A stretch of 6,962 nucleotides of DNA from Saprospiraceae bacterium. Lineage in GTDB: Bacteria > Bacteroidota > Bacteroidia > Chitinophagales > Saprospiraceae. Made by a program: the position numbers and the translations under genes. This document shows, piece by piece, positions 1 to 6,021 of this stretch (within the stretch, counting starts at the first letter, position 1; every line of letters begins with the position of its first letter). Below the pieces are notes generated by a model. That model had not been told where the DNA came from and searched no databases. It worked only from the letters and a program-made list of their open reading frames with translations. The stretch is taken from NCBI GenBank assembly GCA_007134625.1, contig SLKL01000347.1, positions 1 to 6,962 on the forward strand, read 5' to 3'.

Positions 1-909
1 ATTTCAGGATCTGCTGAACAGGCTGAAATAGAGGTGACCGCTCCGGGAGTTTATACAGTTAGGATTCTAAATCTGGACAATGATTGTGCGGCTGAAGATT
101 TTGTAACTGTAGAACAAGACCTGCCTGAAGAAATTGATATGGAGGTAGTTCAACCGGTTTGTCCGGGAGATTTGGGCTTACTTACCGTTTATTCAGTCGA
201 GGGGGGAAGTTTTCCCTATCAGTATGAACTACACGGTTCCCAAGAGGACTTAATTAGCGAGCAAGGGGTATTTAGTCAACTCTCAGTGGGAGAATATAAC
301 TTGCTGATTACTGATGCACTTGGTTGCACTATCGAAATGGGTTTTGAAATAAATGAACCTTCAGAATTGATAGTTAGCCTTCCTGAAAGCCACACTATGA
401 GTTTTGGTCAAACTTATGAAATGGAAACTGAACTGAATGTTTCAGATTCTGATATTAATTTGATTGAATGGTCGCCACCAAGCGGTCTGGATTGCCCGAA
501 TTGTCTGAGACCAATGGTGGATATTATGGATCCCACTACTTTTCATTTATACGTTGAAGATATAAGAGGATGTCCTGCTACAGCTGAAATTTTTATTGAT
601 GTACTTGCAGATGCTTCTGTTTATATCCCAAATGCTTTTAGCCCAAACGATGATGGGATAAATGATATTCTGATGATATATACTAATAGAAGTGTGGTAA
701 GGGTCATCGAATGGAGTATTTATGATCGGTGGGGTGAAAAGGTATTCAGCAGAGAAAACTTCCTGCCCAATAATGAAAATTATGGATGGGATGGTAGTTT
801 GGTGAATGGAGAACAAGCCGAATATGGGGTATTTGTTTATGTGGTTACGCTGGAATTAATAGATGGTGAAGTTATTCAACTTTCGGGAGATGTGACCATA
901 GTGCGGTAA
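1..909 (+). CDS. T9SS type B sorting-domain surface protein, C-terminal part (5' end outside window)
   Basis: The reading frame is open from base 1 to the TAA at 907-909, giving 302 visible residues; the true start lies upstream, so the internal GTG at 34 should not be taken as the start. Domains, in window numbering: residues 1-42 are the second half of an Ig/PKD-like repeat (APGVYTV, then a late Cys and a closing LP). Residues about 48-120 are a SprB-like repeat (early Cys, GGSFPYQYEL, GEYNLLITDALGC). Residues about 121-206 are a PKD-like domain with EWSPPSGLDCPNC. Residues 207-302 are a type B T9SS sorting domain (YIPNAFSPNDDGIND, DRWGEKVFSREN, YGWDG, ending IVR). This family is exported by Sec, then carried across the outer membrane by the T9SS using the C-terminal domain. 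A role as adhesin or matrix protein is inferred. Only one Lys is seen in 302 residues. The next gene has the same tail architecture, so the two are probable tandem paralogues. Confidence 0.9.
   Translation: MSGSAEQAEIEVTAPGVYTVRILNLDNDCAAEDFVTVEQDLPEEIDMEVVQPVCPGDLGLLTVYSVEGGSFPYQYELHGSQEDLISEQGVFSQLSVGEYNLLITDALGCTIEMGFEINEPSELIVSLPESHTMSFGQTYEMETELNVSDSDINLIEWSPPSGLDCPNCLRPMVDIMDPTTFHLYVEDIRGCPATAEIFIDVLADASVYIPNAFSPNDDGINDILMIYTNRSVVRVIEWSIYDRWGEKVFSRENFLPNNENYGWDGSLVNGEQAEYGVFVYVVTLELIDGEVIQLSGDVTIVR
622..906 (+). other. Type B T9SS sorting domain of the first protein
   Basis: The last 95 residues match the gliding motility-associated C-terminal domain (CHU_C / Bac_Flav_CTERM class). Visible landmarks are YIPNAFSPNDDGIND, IYDRWGEKVFSREN, NYGWDG and the terminal Arg. 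By hand alignment about 53 of 95 positions are identical to the sorting domain of the following gene, with one single-residue gap. In known type B clients this domain targets the protein to the T9SS, and the final fate is usually the cell surface or the medium. Confidence 0.93.
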
Positions 910-974
910 GTTTCCATTGCTTATGGTCCACTCTGAAATTCCTTTCTGTGTTTAAGTAATTGAAAAGTAAACTG

Positions 975-1088
975 ATGAGTTGTTTTTTATTTTTGTGTAA
1001 AAAATCAAATTTCCCTTTACGTTGGAAAGTTGTTAGAACTCTCTTTTTACATTTTCTATTTCTAACTACAAGTATATTCTTAAGTGCC
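975..1088 (+). other. Signal peptide of the giant surface protein and start-site choice
   Basis: From ATG 975 the first 38 residues form a long basic n-region (CKKSNFPLRWKVVR), a hydrophobic core (TLFLHFLFLTTSIF) and LSA before Gln, a usual Bacteroidota signal peptidase I site. Mature protein would begin with QVEFVV at 1089. Alternatives are TTG 960, directly after an in-frame stop, and TTG 993. No strong Shine-Dalgarno is seen. An A-rich GAAAAG stretch lies just upstream of ATG 975, in keeping with weak ribosome binding sites in this phylum. Confidence 0.8.
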
Positions 1089-4000
1089 CAAGTTGAATTT
1101 GTTGTTAAAAACGGGGAAGTCCCATGTAATGGAGCTTTTAGTACAGAATTATATGTCAATAATTTTACGGCTTTAAATAATCTGACCTTTACCATTGAAT
1201 ACGACAGCGACAGAGTAAGCTATAGTGGATTTCAGGATCTCTTTCCCTCCGGTACTGTAACTACTATTCCTGCTCCCGGAATTATCTCTGTTTTTTGGGC
1301 ATCGGGTGGTCCGGCTGTTACTATTGGAAATGGTGAAACCGTTTTATTATTGGAATTTGATCATATAGGAAATTGCGATGAGCCTTTTATCATACATATT
1401 GTCGATGAGCCAACACCTGTCATTGCAGGAGGTCCTTCAGGAGAAGTTGAGGCTTTGATTTTCGGCGCAGTATTTTTAGTTGAAGATGATTGTCAGATAG
1501 AAGTAGATGCAGGGGAAGATCAATTCGTTTGCGACGAAGGCGATATGGTTGATTTGAATGGAGATGTAAGTGGAGATATCTATGATTTTTTCTGGGAGCC
1601 TGAAAATTTGGTAAGTAATCCTTTTTCTCTAAGTACATCAGCAACTGTGCCTGATAATCCAACTATTTTTACCCTTATCGGCAGGTCAGAATCACATAAT
1701 ATAGTTTACAACACTCATCTGGATTTTGGTTATGCCGGTTTTTACAGTGACTATGAATACGGTGAGGATGATATTTCAGCAGGTAACGCTTTTGCGGTAG
1801 CCAACTCTCCTGATATTGTTTTTTCTAATTTTCCGCTTTGTTCAGATCATACCGGTAATAATGGCAATATGATTATTGTAAATGGCGTAAATGCTCCCCC
1901 TCAAAATGTATGGTGTCAGTATATTGAAGTTCAGGAGGGAATTGAGTATCAATTGGAAGCTTATATTAATACCCTGACTTCCGGTTTTCTTCCACAGGCT
2001 GAATTGCAGTTTTCAATAGATGGGGATTTTGTGGGAGATATTTTTGATCCGCCGGCTATTCCATGTTTTTCGGGATGGGTGCAGATGAATGCTAATTGGA
2101 TTGCTCCCGCAGACGGTACGATTACATTTTGTATTTACAATCACCAAGGCAATGTATCACCGGTTGGTAATGGATTTATTGTTGATGATATCGCTATGTA
2201 TCCTATCTGTGAGGTTGAGGATGAGGTGACGGTAGAAATACAAGAGCCTGCTGAGATTTTTTTAGAAGAAAAAATTTGCTGGAATGAAGAGCCCTTTGAA
2301 GTTAATGGTCAGTTTTTTTCTGAAAGTGGAAGCTATGAGATTGTTATCGAAAGACCGGGACAATGTGATTCCACAGTTTACCTTGAACTGGAGGTCATAG
2401 AGCTCGAAATATTAGTGGACAATCCGGGCTTGATAAATTGCTTTGAAACCGTAATAAATCTGGATGCTTCTTTTTCAAGTATGGGGGATCATATAGAATT
2501 TATCTGGAGTACTCCTAATGGAAATATAATATCAGGTCAGGGCACACCTATTATCGAACTTGATGCAGGTGGAAACTATTTTTTGCAATTGGTTTACGAT
2601 GATGGGGATATTGTTTGTCAAACAGATGAATTACCTTTTATTGTGGAAGAAGATACTGATACCCCCGAGGTCTCCATAAGCGGTCAGGAGGTAATTGATT
2701 GTGAGGCATCTGAAATTGAATTGGAGGCTGTAGTAGAACCGGCAGGTACATATGGCTATCAGTGGTCTGCCTCAGCAGGGGGAAATATTGTTGGTCCCGA
2801 TTTTGAGGTGGTCGTAACGGTTGATGCTGCCGGATTTTATCAACTTGTTGTTACCGATTTTTCTAATGGTTGCTCTGATACTGCTTTTTTTGAAGTGGGT
2901 TTATCAGCTGATTTTCCTGTTGCTGATGCGGGAGGTGACAGAGTTTGGAATTGCAATGATAGTCTTATAGTTTTAGACGGCAGCCTAAGTGAGCAGGGGG
3001 CTGATATTTCTTATCTATGGACAACTTCTGATGGAACCATTACCGGTCCTGATGATGAAGATTTTCTCCAGATTTTATCCCCTGGTATTTATGTTTTGGA
3101 GGTTACCAATACTGAAAATGGCTGCATAGCAGCCGATACAGTCAGTGTTTCCTTACCGGCAAACTTACCTACTTTGGTTCAGCAAGGTGATAGTCTGATT
3201 AATTGTAATAACACTTTTGGTTTTATTGGGTTTTCCCTTAATCCTGATAGCCTACCGGGATTTTTTAGTTGGACAACTATAGAAGGAGAAATTATCTCCA
3301 GTCCCGATTCTGCTTTTATTGAAGTTGCTGCCGGTGGGTGGTATGTAGCAGAAGTCTTTTTTCCTGATAACGGCTGTACCATTCGGGACAGCATCTTAGT
3401 TGCAGAGAACTTTCAATTACCATTTGTTGATGCCGGCATAGACACAGTTCTGGGATGCAGTCCACCCTCTATTGTTTTGGATGGTAGTAATTCCGATACT
3501 TCAGAGCATCTAATGATAGAGTGGACAGGTGGGAATATATTAACAGGAGAAAATAGTTTTTTTCCTACCATTGATCAGGCCGCTACCTATTATTTAACTG
3601 TTACAGATACGCTTAACGGATGTGCTGCAACTGATTCTGTTCGGGTTTTGCCCTCAGATGATTTACCACAAATTAGTTTTGAGGGTTCACTACTGATAAG
3701 TTGTTCTGATAGTTCTACGGTTATTCAGGCTGTGGTAAGTCCGGATAACTTTACCCCCGTTTTTGATTGGACAAGTAGTGATGTTGACTTTGATTTATTA
3801 CCAGATTCCTCTGCAATCAGGGTTTTTTCCGGTGGGACCATTACAGTAAATGTTATATTCCAGGAGAATCAATGTTCGGCAACTGATATGCTTTTTGTTG
3901 AAGAAGATACAGTCAGCCCCATAATTCAATTTTTAAGCTCTGATTCATTGTATTGTGGCAATGAAGAAGTTCTCATTGAGCTGACTACTGATACTACTCA

Positions 4001-5942
4001 GGATTTGAGTTATTCATGGGATGGTCCGCCTGGAGGTATTGTTTCCGGAGAAAATAGTTCCGGTCCCCTTGTAAGAGAAGAAGGTTGGTATATAGTTACA
4101 ATTACCAATGAGTTTTCAGCTTGTTTTTCAACTGACAGTATTTATATCAATTCACGCTTTGATCTCCCCGCTTTTGAAATTGAACAGACCGGGCAACTTG
4201 ATTGCAGTGGTGGTTTAATTGAGTTGGATTTAATTGCTTTGGATGGCTTTGATCATTTGGTAGAATGGAATACAATTGACGGAAATATACTGTCAGACCC
4301 CTCTGATTTAAGAATTAGCTTGAATCAAGAGGGTTGGTATTTTGTGTCGGTTACACACCCCCTAAGTAATTGCGTAGTTTTAGATTCTATAGAAATCATT
4401 AGCACTGCTGAATTCCCTTTTGCTGATGCCGGAGAAAATATGACCTTAAATTGTCGCGATTCTTTAATAAATTTGGATGGCAGTCTTTCAGAGCAGGGTG
4501 GTGAGATAATTTATCAATGGGAGACGGGTGACGGTAACATTGTTTTTGGTGAGACAACATTAAATCCTATGGTGGATGCACCGGGCGTTTATTTTCTGAC
4601 GGTAATCAATACAGATAATTCATGCAGTGGAGTGGATTCTGTTGTAGTCCTTGAAGATATTGAATCACCTGATTTTACTTTATCCGGGAATACAACTATT
4701 AGCTGTAGGGATGCCATTACCACTTTGGAAATGGAAATTGAACAAGCCGGAAATTATACATCTGAATGGTACGACCCCTCCGGGGACCTTATTGCTTCCG
4801 GGGATATAACAGCGTTTTCACTCAGTGTGTCAGGTGAATATGAAATTATTTTGATCAATAATGATAATTTCTGCGAAAGCTCAGTTACCGTCACTATTGA
4901 TGAAGACTTTGCTGATCCCATTCCTCAAATTGAGTGTTTGGAATGTGAGGGGTGCATTCAATTGCCTGTAGTTTTAGATGCCAATTCATCACAGTCATTT
5001 TCAGGTGATCACACCTTTAGTTGGAGCACTATTGACGGAGATTTTGAGGATATTGGCTCAGGTAGGATTATAGTGAATGCTGAAGGGTGGTACTTCCTCG
5101 AGGTAGAAGATGTTCTTAATGGGTGTACGTCAGTGGATAGTCTGTTTATTGAATCAGAAAAAATAGAATTGCCTTCTTATCAACTTTTTCCGCCGGATTG
5201 TGAGAACGCTAAAGGAGAGATTCACTTTGGTGAACTTCAGGATGTCGTCTCATACAGTATTGACGGAGGTGAAAACTGGGAGGAATTTCCGCTGTTTACT
5301 AATCTTGATCCCGGATTTTATGAACTTGTTGTAAGGGGTATAGAGTTGTGTAATTCAGAGGCAGTCGTCGAAGAACTCGAAGATAATCGGTCAACTATAA
5401 TTTTATCTCTGCCCTCTGAAATAACAGTGGAAAGCAATGGAACTGTTAATTTGAATCTCGAAGTTTTAAATATTGACTCCGAAAATTTAACTTACGAATG
5501 GAGTCCCTCCGGATTATTTAGTTGTGTGAATTGTCCTGACCCCATTACAGGACCTGTAACTGAGGATACTCCTATTTCGGTAAAAGTAAACAGTGAGGGT
5601 GGCTGTGAAGGTGAAATCAGTAGCAGATTGCTTGTTTCAAAAGATTCCATTCAGATCTATATACCTAATGCTTTTTCTCCAAATGATGACGGAATTAATG
5701 ATCGCTTTGTCGTTTATGCATCTCAAGGAGTTGATGAAATACACTCAATTTCTATTTACAGCCGCTGGGGAGAGTTGGTTTTTTCACGTGAAAATTTTCC
5801 GCCAAATGATGATAACTATGGATGGGATGGAACAGTAAATGGTGAAAATGCAATGCCCGGAGTTTATATGGTAATTGTAGAAGTCGAGGACCATGATGGT
5901 GAGTTGAAGGTTTTTTCCAAAAGTATAAATTTAATTCGCTGA
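975..5942 (+). CDS. Giant multidomain T9SS surface protein: cohesin-like, jelly-roll, 11 Ig/PKD-like repeats, SprB-like, type B sorting domain
   Basis: The ORF runs to TGA 5940-5942. Residue numbers count from the TTG at 960, the first codon after an in-frame TAA (957-959). I prefer ATG 975 (residue 6), the only Met before the signal peptide, giving 1655 residues. Order: signal peptide to residue 43; cohesin-like 44-174; PKD-like domain about 178-430, interrupted by a jelly roll at about 247-418; short Cys module 437-480; eleven Ig/PKD-like repeats 481-1405; SprB-like repeat 1406-1475; PKD-like domain 1476-1560 with SCVNC; type B T9SS sorting domain 1567-1660. Families of this build are secreted through Sec and the T9SS and act as adhesins or matrix proteins; no catalytic motif is visible, so adhesion is inferred. 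Composition is extreme: no Lys between 439 and 1400. It lies 65 bases after a paralogue, so co-transcription is possible. No frameshift or internal stop is seen. Confidence 0.93.
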   Translation: MSCFLFLCKKSNFPLRWKVVRTLFLHFLFLTTSIFLSAQVEFVVKNGEVPCNGAFSTELYVNNFTALNNLTFTIEYDSDRVSYSGFQDLFPSGTVTTIPAPGIISVFWASGGPAVTIGNGETVLLLEFDHIGNCDEPFIIHIVDEPTPVIAGGPSGEVEALIFGAVFLVEDDCQIEVDAGEDQFVCDEGDMVDLNGDVSGDIYDFFWEPENLVSNPFSLSTSATVPDNPTIFTLIGRSESHNIVYNTHLDFGYAGFYSDYEYGEDDISAGNAFAVANSPDIVFSNFPLCSDHTGNNGNMIIVNGVNAPPQNVWCQYIEVQEGIEYQLEAYINTLTSGFLPQAELQFSIDGDFVGDIFDPPAIPCFSGWVQMNANWIAPADGTITFCIYNHQGNVSPVGNGFIVDDIAMYPICEVEDEVTVEIQEPAEIFLEEKICWNEEPFEVNGQFFSESGSYEIVIERPGQCDSTVYLELEVIELEILVDNPGLINCFETVINLDASFSSMGDHIEFIWSTPNGNIISGQGTPIIELDAGGNYFLQLVYDDGDIVCQTDELPFIVEEDTDTPEVSISGQEVIDCEASEIELEAVVEPAGTYGYQWSASAGGNIVGPDFEVVVTVDAAGFYQLVVTDFSNGCSDTAFFEVGLSADFPVADAGGDRVWNCNDSLIVLDGSLSEQGADISYLWTTSDGTITGPDDEDFLQILSPGIYVLEVTNTENGCIAADTVSVSLPANLPTLVQQGDSLINCNNTFGFIGFSLNPDSLPGFFSWTTIEGEIISSPDSAFIEVAAGGWYVAEVFFPDNGCTIRDSILVAENFQLPFVDAGIDTVLGCSPPSIVLDGSNSDTSEHLMIEWTGGNILTGENSFFPTIDQAATYYLTVTDTLNGCAATDSVRVLPSDDLPQISFEGSLLISCSDSSTVIQAVVSPDNFTPVFDWTSSDVDFDLLPDSSAIRVFSGGTITVNVIFQENQCSATDMLFVEEDTVSPIIQFLSSDSLYCGNEEVLIELTTDTTQDLSYSWDGPPGGIVSGENSSGPLVREEGWYIVTITNEFSACFSTDSIYINSRFDLPAFEIEQTGQLDCSGGLIELDLIALDGFDHLVEWNTIDGNILSDPSDLRISLNQEGWYFVSVTHPLSNCVVLDSIEIISTAEFPFADAGENMTLNCRDSLINLDGSLSEQGGEIIYQWETGDGNIVFGETTLNPMVDAPGVYFLTVINTDNSCSGVDSVVVLEDIESPDFTLSGNTTISCRDAITTLEMEIEQAGNYTSEWYDPSGDLIASGDITAFSLSVSGEYEIILINNDNFCESSVTVTIDEDFADPIPQIECLECEGCIQLPVVLDANSSQSFSGDHTFSWSTIDGDFEDIGSGRIIVNAEGWYFLEVEDVLNGCTSVDSLFIESEKIELPSYQLFPPDCENAKGEIHFGELQDVVSYSIDGGENWEEFPLFTNLDPGFYELVVRGIELCNSEAVVEELEDNRSTIILSLPSEITVESNGTVNLNLEVLNIDSENLTYEWSPSGLFSCVNCPDPITGPVTEDTPISVKVNSEGGCEGEISSRLLVSKDSIQIYIPNAFSPNDDGINDRFVVYASQGVDEIHSISIYSRWGELVFSRENFPPNDDNYGWDGTVNGENAMPGVYMVIVEVEDHDGELKVFSKSINLIR
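1089..1481 (+). other. Cohesin-like domain at the mature N terminus
   Basis: Residues 44-174 follow the cohesin/CBM2-3-like pattern: an opening strand VEFVVKNG, a central NNLTFTIEYDSDRVSY segment resembling the cohesin signature around its aliphatic strand and Asp, then GIISVFWA, the GNGETVLLLEF strand and a closing hydrophobic strand (ALIFGAVFLV). Cohesins bind dockerins in cellulosomes, but many non-cellulosomal bacterial proteins carry this fold, so a dockerin partner is not implied. The call rests on pattern only. Confidence 0.65.
1698..2213 (+). other. Carbohydrate-binding-like jelly-roll module inserted in a PKD-like domain
   Basis: Residues about 247-418 resemble a jelly-roll module common in large Bacteroidota secreted proteins. 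It has an opening FGYAGFYSDYEYG, then CSDHTGNNGNMIIVNG, NVWCQYIEV, a YQLEAYI strand, AELQFSIDG, a CFSGWVQMNANW strand, ITFCIYN and a closing GFIVDDIAMYPIC. Relatives are CBM4/9-like or MAM-like folds, so glycan binding is plausible but unproven. It is flanked by the two halves of one PKD-like domain (before: VPDNPTIFTLIGR; after: DEVTVEI). Confidence 0.7.
2268..2399 (+). other. Short two-cysteine module before the repeat array
   Basis: Residues 437-480 match a small module often found between PKD-like domains in Bacteroidota secreted proteins. The pattern is an early Cys-x3-5-Glu, a central VNGQFFSESGSYEI and a late GQCDSTVYLELEV. It holds the only Lys (residue 438) between residues 51 and 1400. 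Function is unknown; it is probably a spacer with a disulfide. Confidence 0.6.
2400..5174 (+). repeat. Array of eleven tandem Ig/PKD-like protein repeats (about 252 bases each)
   Basis: The repeats start at 2400, 2667, 2919, 3171, 3423, 3669, 3921, 4170, 4419, 4671 and 4920. Ten units are 82-85 residues; the first is 89. Each begins just after a Pro (linkers such as EEDTDTP, SADFP, SDDLP, EDIESP) and has Cys near position 12, a mid Trp in a YxW or similar strand, a GxI turn, a G-x-Y strand and a late NGC-like Cys followed by DS or DT and a V-x-V strand. This is a beta-sandwich pattern with a probable disulfide joining strands B and F. Repeats are diverged in DNA sequence, so this is an old array, not a recent expansion. 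Confidence 0.9.
5175..5384 (+). other. SprB-like repeat in the giant protein
   Basis: Residues 1406-1475 carry an early PDCENAKGEI, then VVSYSIDGGENW, a FTNLDPGFYELVVRG core and a late Cys. This fits the SprB repeat pattern (Cys, Gly-x-Ile, YSxDGG, W, NLxxGxY, late Cys) named from the gliding adhesin SprB of Flavobacterium johnsoniae. One copy is present here, and one in the upstream paralogue (about 145-360). The match does not by itself show a role in gliding. Confidence 0.8.
5385..5639 (+). other. PKD-like domain with paired Cys before the sorting domain
   Basis: Residues 1476-1560 show the usual pre-sorting-domain unit: SLPSEITVESNGTVNLNL, TYEWSPSGLFSCVNC, a TEDTPISVKV strand and a GGC. 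The upstream paralogue has the same arrangement (EWSPPSGLDCPNC, then RGC). The CxxC is typical of this module rather than a redox active site. Confidence 0.75.
5658..5939 (+). other. Type B T9SS sorting domain of the giant protein
   Basis: Residues 1567-1660 begin YIPNAFSPNDDGIND and contain IYSRWGELVFSREN, NYGWDG, a PGVYMVIVEV strand and the final LIR. Length and motifs match the type B C-terminal signal used by the T9SS, and the domain ends at the stop codon as expected for an intact client. Confidence 0.94.
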
Positions 5943-5983
5943 CAGTCTTTGCTGATTTTTGTAACAACCATTGTCATTTTGCG

Positions 5984-6014
5984 TTGATACTGTTGTTTGA
6001 CTTTTTTACCTTTG
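5984..6014 (+). promoter_or_regulatory. Candidate Bacteroidota promoter (TTG-N20-TACCTTTG) for the BatA-like gene
   Basis: TTG at 5984-5986 and TACCTTTG at 6007-6014 fit the -33 TTG and -7 TAnnTTTG consensus of Bacteroidota primary sigma factors, with a 20-base spacer in the accepted range. The expected start of transcription falls at about 6018-6021, almost on the ATG at 6022, so the message would have little or no leader. Chance occurrence in AT-rich DNA is possible. Confidence 0.5.
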
Positions 6015-6021
6015 TAATCAT

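Noticed and set aside
547..816. Minus-strand open frame of 89 codons inside the first gene
   Set aside because: It is antisense to the conserved sorting domain; its codons follow from constraint on the + strand.
910..974. Promoter in the gap between the two secreted-protein genes
   Set aside because: The closest -7 match (TAAGTTTC, 907-914) lacks the last G, and I see no well-spaced TTG. Read-through from the upstream gene is equally likely.
872..1195. Minus-strand open frame of 107 codons spanning the gap between the first two genes
   Set aside because: It overlaps the signal peptide and cohesin-like head of a clear secreted protein, has no recognisable domain and no matching promoter or ribosome site.
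1420..1662. Minus-strand open frame of 80 codons in the giant gene
   Set aside because: Low-complexity, Leu/His/Arg-rich translation expected from the antisense of an acidic coding region; no family resemblance.
2400..5174. CRISPR array or recent DNA-level tandem repeat
   Set aside because: The periodicity is about 252 bases and is visible in the protein, not as identical DNA; there are no short identical repeats with spacers.
5593..5838. Plus-strand open frame of 81 codons in another phase over the sorting domain
   Set aside because: It lies wholly within the conserved PKD-like and sorting-domain coding region in the wrong phase.
5943..6006. Possible transcription terminator after the giant gene
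   Set aside because: Only weak pairings are visible (ACAA/TTGT around 5965-5974; AACAAC with GTTGTT across a 23-base loop). There is no GC-rich stem followed by a T run.
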